Source of the DNA: Lytechinus pictus
Lineage: Eukaryota > Echinodermata > Echinoidea > Temnopleuroida > Toxopneustidae
Length of the DNA stretch: 64,000 bases
Assembly (NCBI RefSeq): GCF_037042905.1
Contig: NC_087259.1
Coordinates: 18,517,501 to 18,581,500 of the forward strand
Reading direction: 5' to 3'
Of this stretch, positions 32,588 to 44,687 are shown piece after piece. Under the pieces are notes generated by a model. That model was not told where the DNA came from. It was given only the letters and a program-made list of their open reading frames with translations, and ran no database searches. Position 1 is the stretch's first letter. The number at the start of each line of letters is the position of its first letter. The translations under genes were made by a program, and so were the position numbers.

Positions 32588-33166
32588 GTCTCACCTGCAT
32601 AGCAGAGTGAGACTATAGGCGCCTCTTTTTCCGACGGCGGCGGCGGCATCAACACCAAATCTTAACCTGAGGTTAAGTTTTTGAAATGACAGCATAACTT
32701 AGAAAGTATACGACCTAGTTCATGAAACTTGGCCATAAGGTTAATCAAGTATTACTGAACATCCTGCCTGAGTTTCATGTCACATGACCAAGGTCAAAGG
32801 TCATCTAGGGTCAATGAACTTTGGCCGAATTGGGGCTATCTGTTGAATTACCATCATAACTTTAAAAAAGTTTATGGATCTGATTCATGAAACTTGGACA
32901 TAATAGTAATCAAGTATTACTGAACATCCTGTGCAAGTTTCAGGTCACATGATCAAGGTCAAAGGTCATTTAGGGTCAATGAACTTTGGCCAAGTTGGGG
33001 TATTTGTTGAATTACTGCCATAACTTTGAAAGTGTGTTGGTCTAGTTCATAAAACTTGGACATAAGGGTAATCAAGTATCACTGAACATCCTGTGCGCAT
33101 TTTAGGTCACATGACCAAGGTCAAAGGTCAATGAACTTTGGCCATAATGGGGTTATCTGTTGAATT
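32588..33166. repeat. GTCTCACCTGCATAGCAGAG repeat with about 165-bp tandem units
   Basis: After the GTCTCACCTGCATAGCAGAG start come three diverged units marked by CAAGGTCAAAGGTCA (about 32790, 32956, 33117) and GAACATCCTG(T/C)G. The array is cut at 33166 by a hAT-like insertion and resumes at 35197, ending with GCAGGTGAGAC near 35503, the inverted form of the start. The fragment at 11528-11690 belongs to the same family. Confidence 0.8.
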
Positions 33167-35188
33167 CAGGGTTGTAATAAAAAACGTTTTTTATTTAAAA
33201 AAACAAATAAAACGCTTTTTATTGTTTTAAAACGTTTTAAATCGTTTTAAAACGTTTTTTTTTTCCAACGAACGATGTAATTTTCTGTAAATCAATTAAA
33301 TTGTACTCTTAATACAGTATGATTTAAGCTCTTGATGTTTTAAATACATTTTTGGAGTAAGTAAGAGATGACTACAATTTTTGTTACTGAATTTCCAACA
33401 GAAAAGTTCATATTTTCTCCCAAATAACTAAATCAAGGAAATTGAATGCCGAAAAAGTAAGTTGACATTTCATAAGTTTATTCCTCATACATATGATGTA
33501 GTCTCAGGTTTTTTTTAGTCTTGTCAATCTAGGGGGTGAGAAGAATTCGCACAATGTAAGAAAATGACATAATCTATAGACTATAGGCTTTCAATGCTTA
33601 ATTTCATTTACTCAATATGCTTTATTTCATTTGAATCAATTATACCAATTTTAAGTAATAATAATAATAAAAGTCCGCTTTTATATAGCGCTTAATACAT
33701 CGGAACGACATGTCTAAGCACTTTAAAGATTTATTACCACAGTCAACGGATTCAATCAGTCATTCCCGCACAAAATGTATGCACATCCTCCACTCCCTGG
33801 GTAGTATTCAAGTCAGTCGCCAGTGAGGCGCACACAGTACTGGACAAGCTACAATGACTTTTACATTCTACCGGGTACCCATAAGTGCATGAAATACAAA
33901 ATTGGGTTTAAATCCGTAATATTAGGCCCTTGAAATGCTTATTTCTTTAATTGAGGAATTGTGATCAAATTGTTTTTTTAATGTTTGTTTTAACTGGTTT
34001 TTTTTTACATATTTCTTATCTACAGTTTTGTGGTTATTTTTGTGTTTTTTTAATCGTTTTTTTAATGGAAATTATTGGCAATAATTTTCCAATCATTAAC
34101 AAAAGGTACAAATATTGATACAGATAAAAATGTTGGCGAAAAATTTGCATTGGCTTTATACATGAAATCACGATATTGAGCAATTCTGGTCTGTCATGCA
34201 CTTGTATTATCATTGAGCTATTAATGTGTTGATAGCTCCATGGTAATATCATAACCACATATCCATGCATGTATCCAAAAAATAGTCTTGAACAATATGG
34301 CGTGGCCCTGTTGTGCTTATGGATTTATCATAGAAATTTTTAAGGGGGCCATTAATGCTGAAAATTTCATCAAAATCAGATGTAAAATAAGAAAGTTATG
34401 ACATTTTAAAATTTCGCTTATTTTTCACAAAACATTTATTACAACTCAGTGATGTGCAAATGAGAGAGTTGATAATGTCCATTATTTTTTTTTTTTTGAA
34501 CAATACAATATTTCAAGTTTTACAGATTTGATAATAATGACCAACTTGACTGAACCAAAAAATGTTAAAACAATGGTAGTTCCACACATGTTCAGGGAGG
34601 AAAAAAAAGTTTGCTAGCTGATTATTTTATACTACATTAAATTACTTTTCTTAATCTTTTACGAAGCACAAAGTTTGACCTACTTTCGTGTGTACCTCAA
34701 GGTTACAATGTCAGTTATACAGTCTATTTGCAAAATATTATTATGTTTGTGCAACACTTCCATTTCATTCAAGTACTACTATTACATATTTGAGCTCATT
34801 TTAAATAGTGTTTCTTTCCCTGTCTAAAAGTGAGCACAACACTCAGATGTTTGTTGAAATGAGAATAATCTTAAATATGGATTGATGTGCACAATTGAAC
34901 AGGAGGAAAGGAACATGACAAAGCAATGGAGAAAGGGAGAATAAGGGGGAACGAGAGAGGAGAAAAAGAGTGGCGTTGTGAAAGAGATTTAGTTAGAAGA
35001 AAATAATAAACCAATTAAGAAACAAAAGTATAAAAAATAAATTCATGTAAAATCACATCCATGCATATCTATAACACACAAGTCTATGAGGTGTTTTAAA
35101 ACATGTTTTTTTTGTAAAAAAAACGGGTGTTTTAAAACGCGTTTTAAAACATGTTTTAAAACACACCGTTTAAAACGCGCCAACCCTG
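33167..35188. mobile_element. 2.0-kb hAT-like element with exact 8-bp duplication
   Basis: Starts CAGGGTTGTAAT and ends GCCAACCCTG, flanked by GTTGAATT at 33159-33166 and 35189-35196. Both ends carry runs of AAAACG/CGTTTT phrases (TTTTAAAACGTTTT-like), giving extended imperfect inverted repeats. It contains a SINE-like fragment (33656-33880) and part of a TTAA-type MITE (about 34340-34600). No transposase reading frame. Confidence 0.92.
33656..33880. repeat. SINE-like fragment (TATATAGCGCTT family)
   Basis: ATA repeats followed by TTTTATATAGCGCTTAATAC, TCTAAGCACTTTA and ACCGGGTACCCAT. A related layout, with a tRNA-like end, occurs at 45867-46147. Only the body is seen here. Confidence 0.6.
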
Positions 35189-36128
35189 GTTGAATTACCT
35201 TCATAACTTGGAAAGTTGATGGATCTTACTCTTGAAACTTGGACATAAGAGTAATCAAGTATTACTGAACATCCTGTGCGAGTTTCAGGTCACATGATCA
35301 AGGTCAAAGGTCATGTAAGGTCAATGAACTTTGTCCACGTTGGGGGTATTTGTTGAATTACCATCATATCTCTATAAGTGTATGGGTCTAGTTCATAAAA
35401 CATGGAAATAAGAGTAACCAAGTATCACTTAACATTTTGTGTGAGTTATAGTAGTTTTCAAAATCAGCACTGCTGCTATATTGAATCGCGTGAAGCAGGT
35501 GAGACGGCCAGAGGCATTCCACTTGTTAATCTATGATTTTTTTTTCAAAACGGCACTTCCCAGTGCCGCTACGTATGTGGTACATACGTGTAAGTCATAT
35601 CAAAGCGTGTTCAAGGGTCAGGCTATTGTATCGCAGTGTTTACAATATGGATACATGACATCGGTCTGGTAAGAAAACTCTAATTTTTCTTATTTTTTTG
35701 GGGGGGAACTATGATCCCTTTACACGCATTAGGAGTATAAGGGTATGCAATTTAATAAAATTTTAGTCTATAAATGGACCACTAGTTCTAATGTTGAATA
35801 TGAAGGGAATTCCCTTCTCTACTAGTATCTTCTCCACACTGAGATAGGATGCCTTGTCAAGACTCCGTGAGTTATGACAATATCAAAATCATAGAAAATA
35901 TGCTCACAGAGTCCTCGAGACTAGGTAGAGCGGGGGTTTCGGATTCCGGTGACCCAGGTTCGATTCCCAAGTGGTGCGCTAGTGCCCTTTGGTAAGGCAT
36001 TTATCCACATTACCAGGTCCCTCGGAGAGGACCTTAAGACGTTGGTCCCCTGGTTGCTTGCTCACAGGCATTCGTGCTTTTTAGCAGTCGGGTAAAATAA
36101 CCTCGGTATAACATGAATAAAGAATAGG

Positions 36129-37552
36129 CCTATGTGCCAAAGGATTCTGGAAGAAATTGTGTAATTGCTGAGAAATAAGAGCGGATTCGGGCACTTCCAT
36201 ATAGGGTCTTTATTTTAGTAATATAATCTACACTGTCCCACGTGTGCCTGTCTGTGTTGGCGATCTTCAGTGTAATTGTTTTTCAGCTTTGATTTTATGA
36301 TTTCACAAAGTTCAATTTATGTAACTGTACCAGATCTAGATCCATGATGATATATACGGTAGTAATACTTATTCTTAACCTTGGTTTTACAGACTTTCTT
36401 ACGAATCAGTTTTTTTTTACTGCAACCACTTTCATTTAGCTTTAAGTTTTAAAGTTAGACAGATCATGTAAGCTAAGGCAATAGACTGAAAAAATCTGCC
36501 GTTTCTTCAGATTTTCAGATTTAAACACAAAGCCAATCTCAAATGTTAGATACACAGATAGTTTGTTTCTAGAACGTGAAAATAGCATAACTAAGTCAGA
36601 TACGAATGTTATTGTTACTTCAAGATCAGTTTGTAGTTCTTTTTTATATCATTTTTAACAGTGTTTAAATTAATTCTTGCTTGCAAAATGAGGAATTCCT
36701 ATCTGCATGTTGAGAAAGTACGATTTTTTTTTTTAGATCGGGCACTAATAAAGATGACAAATTTACTGATATTTTAACAATATTTTCATGAATAGGCCTA
36801 CTTTTAGAGTTCATCTTAAAGTAATTTATGTAACGTTAGGAATTAGAGTTTAGGTTGATGTCAGATTTTAAAGATATGGAATAAGTATGGACACGCACTA
36901 ATATTGGACACTGCCACACAATCCAGAACATGAACGTGAACCAAGGCCTTGAGCACATATCCTTGTAGATCAAAAGCTTTGGTCTCTGTTATATTGGTAA
37001 TTCTGCTGAACTCCGTTGGCTCCACTCACCAATTACAGAGACCGAAGTTCTAACTCGATCTGTACAGGGACTCAATGGCCATATGTTTATCACATTATGT
37101 ATTGAGTTGGATAAACCAGGGAAGTGGGAAGTAAGTCAGTTTTTTTCCTCTTAAGTTTATTTTGTCCCGTTTTGGTGCATTGCAGGTCAATACGGAATAA
37201 TAATTTTTTTGGGGGGTACAGTTCCTTTTTATATATTTTTATGAAATAAAGACAAAAATCTGTGAGCCCTGTCGGGGGGGATTTGCGTTGTGAACCCCCC
37301 CTAATGGCGGGTGCACGATCGGGAGCCGTCTGTGTACGAGGAGACATTTTTAAAAAATTACAAATGTTAAAAAACTCCTCAAAACAGACGTCTGCCAGCT
37401 GTCTATATGCTAGCTACAAGGATACACATGATATATTTCAATATTATAATTGGCCCTTTTTCCCCCATTTATTTACATTCCTGATCTATATTTTATTAAA
37501 CAATATATCTACCACAAGTACCAGGATGTGCCTCGGCCTAGGCCAAGGCCAT
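36129..37552. other. No gene recognised; region upstream of CHCHD5
   Basis: AT-rich sequence with a T run near 36726 and short G runs. It should contain the CHCHD5 promoter and 5' UTR, but no core promoter motif stands out. Confidence 0.5.
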
Positions 37553-39797
37553 ATGTAAGCACTCGTTTGTCAAAAGTACCTTCATTTTTTTTGCTAGTTG
37601 AAAAAATATAAGAATTTTAGATAAAATAGTTTGGCTTACCAACTTGTAAGGTGTTTCTTTACTCATTACACTGTAATCATTTATAATTTTTATTGAATTA
37701 TGATTTTTTTTTTAATTGCATGTTTCAATCAGATAGCCATAGGGCCATATCACCTCTACCCTCTTGCATATTATCTGCCCTGTAGCATGGATCCTACTAG
37801 AACCTATAGTAAACTCTATGTAAAATCCTATCCCATAATGCCATCAATTGATTACTGCCTCCTTACGTGGAAAAAAAGTGAGTGAATTTCAGCGTCAACA
37901 GTAGACTCTTCCTCACTGATGTTTAATTTTTTTTTTATTGTTTGGAATAATACCTGAAATTCATACCGTACTAAATTGAATTTATTGTCAAATATTAGTT
38001 AAAAATCGACCCAATGATTAATTACTTTTTTTGAACTAGGATCCAACCACATAGGCCAAGGATAAGCCCAAGGCCAAGTATAAGACCAAGGTCAACCTTG
38101 AGGAAAACCAGACTGGTAAATTGAACTTATCTTCTTTTTTTTATCCAGGGAAGCTGTTGTGACACTTGTCCTCAAGTACTGCGGTAAGGAGCTGGAGGAG
38201 TACGGTAACTGTGTGGCCCAGTACCCAGAGAACTGGCAGAACAAATGCAAAGACCTTGGTGAAGCCGCTTCCGCCTGCTCCAGTAATCAGTAAGAACCCT
38301 TTATGTGGCCTGTACAATTTGACACGGTCACACTGTCGGAACCAACCCCAGGAGAGCATTTCATCAACTTTTTTCATCCGACAAGTTGTCATATCTGACA
38401 AAGTCCTTGATTATGATTGGCTGAGAACATTTACTATGGAAATCATCTGATGAAACAGGGCTCATCAGCTACATGTAAAATAGAATTTATTTGTTTATTA
38501 TATTAATTCATGGCAACCATGACAGTTGGATTATTGACAATATAAAAATGGCACAATTAATATCAAAACGAAAGGGCAATTATCAGCATGGATTAGTAAA
38601 GAAAGAACAAGGAAGAAAGTATTTTTTAAAATGCAAAAACGTCTGACAGATCCTCTCATGAAATGCTCACTGGACCAACCATTATGATATGTTATTTCCA
38701 GTTTAGGGTGGGTTTTGCTGATGTGACTGCAGCATAAGAATATAACTTGGTAGGGCCGCTCTTGGAATAGTAATCATATAGAGTACCAAAATGATGACGT
38801 CAGCTGCCATGGTGTCATGGCGCCTGGTTCTAAACAAATGAACCCGCCGAATTAAATTGTGTGTTTCTCATAGAAGAAAATGGCTGCTATTGGAATTTGA
38901 TTGCTTGCAACTTGTTTTTCAGACGGGCCAAAGGCATTGCAAAGTGTACAGACAAATCAAATCAGCCCACCATGACACCATGGCAACTGATGTCACACTT
39001 CGGTACTCTATTGATTGATTTGATAAAGAAGCAGTGTTCGGTTCCAGAAAGTCTCAGATGAAACCAAGACAGAAGTGCTTTTGTCCTGCATCAAGACATT
39101 CACTGCCTTGTATGTCTCAAGACACCCATCACTGACAAATTGAAATAAAGCAATGATGACTTTTCAATATTGGGCTAGGAGAGATAGGAGTAAATAAGAC
39201 CACCTTTATAATTCCAATTATATTTTTTAATGTAAAGCAACATGATTAGATGTCTATTACTAGATCTAGAGTAGACTGGCATTATCCATTAGAAATGTCA
39301 GAACTAATCATCTTAATTTGCATATTAATGAGCTATAAATATTTTTGTCCTGGCACCAAATTGGGGCAAATGACACTGCCTGATTAAAACCTTTTTTATG
39401 TTGCTGTATTTGAAGTAAAAATAGCTCAGTTGGTTTGATACAATCACTAAACATTTACTAGTAACAATCACATTAATAACATTTAATCATTTACCAAAAC
39501 ACCCATTTTAGGATTAATTTATTAATCCTATCCAATATAAACTAAAGTGGATACATGTCGTAAATAAAACATTACTATTATTAAGGATGTTTATTATTTT
39601 TGTTATTTATTTGTTTGCACAGTCCTGCTGTCCAGAAGATTCAGCATGATTGTGCTAGGGAATACCAGGTCTACGACCAATGTCTCAAGGAGAACCCACA
39701 GGATGTCACCAAGTGTGTGAAGCCACTCCACCAATTCATGGACTGTGCAGAGAAGACAGCCTCTAGGATACAGAATGCCTATGTAGAAAAGTCATGA
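37553..39797 (+). CDS. CHCHD5: CHCHD5, twin CX9C mitochondrial intermembrane-space protein
   Basis: Two coding exons are clear. Exon 38149-38289 (acceptor TTATCCAG, donor GTAAGA) encodes EAVVTLVLKYCGKELEEYGN through CKDLGEAASACSSN. Exon 39623-39797 (acceptor TTTGCACAG) encodes HPAVQKIQHDCAREYQVYDQ to NAYVEKS and a TGA. Splicing joins CA to T in phase to give His. Four Cys pairs have exact CX9C spacing: C-GKELEEYGN-C, C-KDLGEAASA-C, C-AREYQVYDQ-C and C-VKPLHQFMD-C, i.e. two CHCH hairpins, as in the CHCHD5 family (about 110 residues in vertebrates). The start is inferred: an AT at 37553-37554 before a GTAAGC donor would join to the G at 38149 and make a split ATG, giving 105 residues that align in length with known family members. 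An in-frame ATG at 37525 would add nine residues. Family knowledge: imported and oxidised by the MIA40 (CHCHD4) pathway; precise role unsettled. The first exon is the weakest part. Confidence 0.9.
38300..38460. mobile_element. MITE-like sequence in CHCHD5 intron 2
   Basis: Contains GAGCATTTCATCAACTTTTT, CATCCGACAAGTTGTCATATCTGACAA-like phrases and CTTGATTATGATTGGCTGAG, similar in style to the element at 40956-41113 (CTTGATTGTGATTGGCTG). Ends are not clear. Confidence 0.4.
38775..39013. mobile_element. Palindromic MITE in CHCHD5 intron 2
   Basis: Arms of about 45 bp: ATAGAGTACCAAAATGATGA with CAGCTGCCATGGTGTCATGG at the left and CCATGACACCATGGCAACTG with CGGTACTCTATTG at the right. The middle (38820-38960) is unpaired. 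Confidence 0.7.
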
Positions 39798-39892
39798 TGA
39801 TTGCTGTATTCTAGCCGATGGGAAACCTCACTGTGTCACCTTGGTAATGATTCCACTCAAGGATTTTGATGAATCAGAACAATCCTCTTGTG

Positions 39893-39898
39893 AATAAA
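39893..39898 (+). terminator. Poly(A) signal AATAAA of CHCHD5
   Basis: First canonical AATAAA after the stop, 96 bases downstream, giving a short 3' UTR. A longer 3' UTR is possible, as the following 500 bases are unremarkable single-copy-like sequence. Confidence 0.6.
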
Positions 39899-40476
39899 AG
39901 AAACTCCCAATCAAGCCATCAATGTAGTTTCACTTGACAATGTCCATAGTCTCCTGTGAAACTATTTGAATAATTATACACCCCACTCTTTTATAATGTG
40001 CACGCAAGTTTAATGTCATCTTCGATATAGGCTGCAGAGCACTTTGAAGATAACAACAGTTTGAAGAATCAGAAACTCACATTTCCAGCTGATCAAGTAT
40101 TTTGCAGAGGTGCCAAGTGATAAATCCAGAGGGTGAATTACCACTGGGAGTAAACTTTCTAAGAGGGAATGGTTCAATGGCATCCTCATAAGGATCAGGA
40201 TTCAAATTTGGATTAAATTCAATACTGAATATATGAAGTCTCATATAGTAAAATTATGACTTATCTGTCTAGGAATTCGACGTAGGAGAGGTGTGTTTAG
40301 CATTATCTTGTTTAAAGAAAATGCTTTGACTTTGGTGATTATTCAATTGGATATGGAAGGTCAACCTTATAAAAGGATTACCTGTATATGCCCCAATGTC
40401 ATGCAGTTCTACATGAATGTCAATAGCTTTATTACCTATTGCTTGCTGGTGCTGGAGAATATTCTGCAGTAACTGT
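39899..40476. other. Downstream of CHCHD5; no feature recognised
   Basis: Sequence without repeats shared elsewhere in the window and without coding frames; may be alternative 3' UTR. Confidence 0.4.
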
Positions 40477-40652
40477 CAGGGGCCGCGGAACCGGGGGGCT
40501 GGGGGGGCTTCAGCCCCCCCCCCCCCCCCCACTTTTTTCCAAAACCGTGTACAAAAACGCAAAAATGACCATCCGATTGTGATTTTTTGCATGGTCAGCC
40601 CCCCCACTTTTGGCTCAGCCCCCCCACTTTGAAAACCGTTCCGCGGCCCCTG
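40477..40652. mobile_element. MITE, CAGGGGCCGCGG family, copy 3 (5-bp duplication)
   Basis: Starts CAGGGGCCGCGGAACC and ends GTTCCGCGGCCCCTG; inverted relative to copies 1 and 2 (TGTGATTTTTTGCATGGTCA). Flanked by ACTGT on both sides (40472-40476, 40653-40657), an exact 5-bp duplication. Confidence 0.9.
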
Positions 40653-40955
40653 ACTGTTACAAATATCATGTGCTGGCCAAACAGGTGTTTACGATTGGGA
40701 ATGAAGTGGTAAAAAAAATCATCTCTTTTTTCTCATATTGAGAAATTCTCATTTTACATTCTTAACATTCATCCAGTTTAGGGTTTTAAATTTCTCCTAG
40801 GTGATACTTTCAATGACAAAACAACTGGGCCCCACTACATTTGGACTTTCATTTTTATGATAAATACCATGGAAAACTCGAATTTAATTGGCTACTGAGC
40901 CCTAATACCATGGTAGTTTTGAACTGAAAGAATTTTATTAGATCCCATGTTATCA

Positions 40956-41113
40956 GGGCCGGTTGCTTAAAAGTTACCATTGTGGTAACTTTGCCATCCA
41001 ATGGTAACTTGCATGGAATCCTTGATTGTGATTGGCTGTTATTCAGCATTACCATGGTAGTTACCATTGGATGGCAAAGTTACCATATTATTAACTTTTA
41101 TGCAAGGGGGCCC
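40956..41113. mobile_element. Palindromic MITE (GGGCCGGTTGC ends)
   Basis: Arms GGTAACTTTGCCATCCAATG and CATTGGATGGCAAAGTTACC near the middle, with outer ends GGGCCGGTTGCTTAAAAGTT and TTAACTTTTATGCAAGGGGG. The loop holds CTTGATTGTGATTGGCTG. Confidence 0.8.
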
Positions 41114-41930
41114 AGATTACCTCTAGGAGAAGGGTGCCACTCCAGAATCTTTGACTGGGAGTTGATTAGGTGCATTTTTATGCAGTTTGATACTGGATCG
41201 TCTCAGTGCCACATCTCTGATGTAAATAAATCTAGATGGTTGTTGGAAATGTGTTATCAATGTGAGGCAACATTTTACAAGATGTCCGTGTAATGTTAGG
41301 ATCAACACCTTCATTTCACAATGAAGGATAATTCGGATTGATGCGTCAATGAATGTGAGGAAGGTCTCCTTACTCTCCGACCATAGTAATCCCTATTGGA
41401 CCCATCTTGAATCCTTCTGACTAGAGTGTGTACTGATGATGGGTGGTGTGAGCATTAAGTCAGTGTAAGATGTAAAATAGCTTCAGCTGTGCTCAAAAGT
41501 TTGTGAACCCAAACTAAAATTCATGCTCAGTGCTAAATGTAGACAACAGCACTACCATGTTTGGCGAGCCTAGAGAAACGATCTTAATCGAATGTAATAT
41601 TTTATCACCTTACTTCACTATTAAATATCTAAACCATGGCAGAGCTTAAATACTTTAAATATGTTCATTTTCTGGTGGGTTCACTAACTTTTGAGCACTA
41701 CGGCATGTAAGTACTAAATAACTCTCTAAAAACTCGGAATCTTGGGGTCCATACATGTACGTAAGCTTGAAATCAGAACTTCAAGGAGACAAGATATTGG
41801 GTCTCCTTAAACCGACTGATTTGGAAATGCTACAGTTACACCAATGAAACCAACTCCAAATCAGCTGATGGTATGTCATTGGAAATAACATATTAGCTTC
41901 AAATGATTGGTCTGGAAGGGGGGGTGTTTC

Positions 41931-42339
41931 ACAAAGATTTCTTAAGTGTGACTTAAAGTCATGCTTAGTAGGCCTACCGTTACGCATATGATAAACAGTG
42001 TATAACATGGAATCTCATTGATTAATACGCAGTCACTAGTCTGCTGTGCAAACCCTTCACTCGAGTTAAGGGTCTGAATGTGCAGCCTATTAATGCCTAG
42101 TGTACTGAAGGCCCTCTCTTCATGGATTCATGTGTAAATTGAAACAGCAAGTTTTTAATGTGCTAGTCTTTGTGTAGAGACCCACTTGTTGATCAAAGTT
42201 TCAATCAGGGTCTGCGCCTGCAGACTAGTAGTTCACATCCTCTGAGCATGATTTGACCTATGCGATGATGTGTTATACTGCAAGCAACTGGAAAACTAAG
42301 TGGGAATCTAGAACACACTAACTCTTTGTGAAACACCCC
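41931..42339. mobile_element. About 409-bp MITE (GGGGTGTTTCACAAAG ends)
   Basis: Starts GGGGTGTTTCACAAAGATTT and ends CTCTTTGTGAAACACCCC; the inner sequence is only weakly complementary. It includes one copy of a direct repeat (42037-42234) whose second copy lies outside at 42392-42601. Confidence 0.7.
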
Positions 42340-42601
42340 TCTTGCCATCTTGATGGACTTAAAAGGTTTCGAAGGCAAGGATAAATTCAAGTCTAGTCTG
42401 CTGTGCAAAACCTTCACTCAAGGTAAAGGGACTGAATGTGCAGCCTACAAATACTTGTGTACTGAAGATAAAACAACATGTTTTTGTTGTTGTTTATTCA
42501 GATGTGAATATTTACGCTTCAAAGTTTTATATGTGCTAGTCTTCTGTGAAGACCCACTTGTTGATCCAAGTTTCAATCAGGGGTTGTGCCGGCATACTAG
42601 G
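42037..42601. repeat. Direct duplication, offset about 355 bp
   Basis: Copy 1 about 42037-42234 and copy 2 about 42392-42601 share CTGCTGTGCAAA, CTGAATGTGCAGCCTA, GTGTACTGAAG, GTGCTAGTCTT, GACCCACTTGTTGATC and GTTTCAATCAGGG in order. They have diverged by substitutions and small indels. No coding. Confidence 0.8.
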
Positions 42602-42801
42602 TCAAGTCCGGCGGTTACTCTGGAGAATTACACAAACAAAATCATGGGAAACATCCATCTTTAGCTTGATATTTGAATTTGACAGAGACCTTGGGAAAGA
42701 CAAGACAAAGCTGAGAGTGTACAGTGCAATTAAATTATTTATAATTGCCAACAAAGTACACTATTTAGAAAGGAGAAGAGGCGAGAGAGAGGGGAGTTCA
42801 T

Positions 42802-43980
42802 AGATGAAGTGATTAAGCAGAGGAGAAATCCCAATTATTTAACACATTGATACAAGACTCCAATAAACATTGGACTTGAAAATTGAGTATCCAGACATTT
42901 GAATAGATGTAAGTGAGTTTGTTTGATATCCCTTTTAATGTTTTTATTGTGACTTTTTTGTCATTTTCAATCATGATTCCAAAGATATGAATTCATTTTC
43001 TATTGATTGATGTTTCTATTAAGGAATACTGCTTCACACTGTTGACAGTGAGTGCAACGTTCAAGTTTATTATGTAATATTAATTTATACGATTTGCTGT
43101 GAAATCAAACTGATGAAAATCAGGTTCCTGTCTTCGTAATGGTGATTTCTTATTTTGAATCAAGGTACAGGTATTCTTTTTATGACTGCAAAACATTTGT
43201 TTGTCAGGTGACTTTTGTCCACTGACCTGTGTCTGCAATATATGCAATCATACATGAGAGTATTTTTATATCAATTATAACTTCTTTATTGTGAAGAAAT
43301 TAATGTTGTATTGGTTCTTGTTTCTGTTGCTTTGTTGAATATTGATAGTAAGATAGAAAGCTTTGCACCTCGTAAATCAATGATTTAATGATACATACAT
43401 TTCCAAAAGGTTAATCTCTCAAAAATGTGGTTTTATGTGGTATATGTTCGCATTCGAATAAGCAGTCTGTGATGTAAAATTATATATTTGTCTATTAAAG
43501 ATGAAGTACATAATTCTACAAAATAGAAACACTGTTCAGCATCAATTTTCATGTTAGTTTAATTGTACAGGTACCATATTTTGCAATGAAACTTATTGCA
43601 ACTCGTGATGGATTTTAATGGACTTCTTGATTTGCATTCACTCACTGCAGTCGTAAGGTGTACTGTACATATACTTTGACACAAATCGAAGTATTCAAAA
43701 GAATACATTCTGATTATTACAGTGTAAACATATACCACCTAAAACTGTATGAAGATGTTTGGGAGAAGGTACTTTTTCAGGACATAGTTTTGTATTGTTT
43801 TCATGATTAATTTCTTCCCTGATTTTACCATTTTGTTGGTGCAAAAGGATTTTTAAAATTCCTTAAAATTAAAATCGTTTTCGTCCACTTTGGGGGTTTG
43901 GACTGGAAGGTGGGGGGGGGGGGGCAAAGAAGAAGATGAGGAGGATGAGAGAAAGGATACGAGGAATATCAAGGAGAACA
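42802..43980. other. No feature recognised
   Basis: AT-rich sequence without coding frames; a G run at 43912-43923 and purine-rich stretch precede the TTAA MITE. Confidence 0.5.
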
Positions 43981-43984
43981 TTAA

Positions 43985-44587
43985 AGGACAAGTCCACCTC
44001 AACAAAAACTTGATTTGAATAAAAAGAGAAAAATTCAACAAGCATAACACTGAAAATTTCATCAAAATCGAATGTAAAATAAGAAAGTTATGACATTTTA
44101 AAGTTTCGCTTCATTTCACAAAACAGTTATATGCACATCTCGGTCGGTATGCAAATGAGGGAACTGATGACATCACTCACTCACTATTTCTTTTGTATTT
44201 TATTATATGAAATATGAAATATTTTGATTTACTCGTCATTGTCATGTGAAATGAAGTTTCATTCCTCCCTAAAAACGTGGAAATCCATTATTTTAACATT
44301 TTGTGCTTCAGGCAAGGAGGTCCTAATTGTCAAATTCGTAAAAATTGAAATATTGTATAATTCAAACAATAAAAAACAAAAGAAATAGTGAGTGAGTGAC
44401 ATCATCGACTCTCTCATTTGGATGTAACTGGCTCGTTCATCTACCTATTTTGTTAAAAATAAGCGAAACTTTGAAATGTCATAACTTTCTTATTTTAAAT
44501 CCGATTTTGATGAAATTTTCAGCATTGTGCTTGTCTGATTTTTCTCTTTTTATTCAAATCAACATTTTTCTGAGGTGGACTTGACCT
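43985..44587. mobile_element. TTAA-flanked palindromic MITE (AGGACAAGTCCACC ends)
   Basis: Starts AGGACAAGTCCACCTCA and ends TGAGGTGGACTTGACCT with TTAA at 43981-43984 and 44588-44591. Long arms include TGAAAATTTCATCAAAATCG and its complement, and inverted TGACATCA(C/T) blocks. Confidence 0.9.
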
Positions 44588-44687
44588 TTAAGAATGAGGA
44601 GGAAGAAGAAATGAAAGAAGGAGATAGAGGAGGATGAAAAGAAGAGGAAGAAGGAGAAAGAGAGGAAGGTTAAAACATAAGATTTAA

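Larger units (their letters stand above)
31491..35923. mobile_element. 4.4-kb foldback/MULE-like element, 9-bp duplication
   Basis: Starts TAGTCTTGAGTTGAGGACTC and ends GAGTCCTCGAGACTA, flanked by exact GGTAGAGCG copies (31482-31490, 35924-35932) inside a SINE A-box. Inverted arms of several hundred bp are visible (32090-32475 against 35500-35920), for example GACCACTAGTTCTAAT and GCCGCTACGTA. The left end is tandemly duplicated (two copies of the GAGCATATTTTTTATGATTT block, about 32092 and 32136). Nested inside are a MITE (31509-32060), a perfect hairpin (32472-32587), a GTCTCACCTG repeat and a hAT-like element (33167-35188). Nine-base duplications are typical of Mutator-like and FB elements; no transposase is present. 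Confidence 0.85.
31460..36128 (+). mobile_element. tRNA-derived SINE, split by a 4.4-kb insertion
   Basis: 5' piece 31460-31490: GACAGCTCAGTTGGTAGAGC, a canonical tRNA A-box. 3' piece 35924-36128: starts GGTAGAGCGGGGGTTTCGGA, followed by the B-box CAGGTTCGATTCCC and a SINE body (AAGGCATTTATCCACATTAC, GGACCTTAAGACGTTGGTCC), ending near AATAAAGAATAGG. Joining the pieces across one copy of GGTAGAGCG gives a continuous tRNA-related head. Confidence 0.88.
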
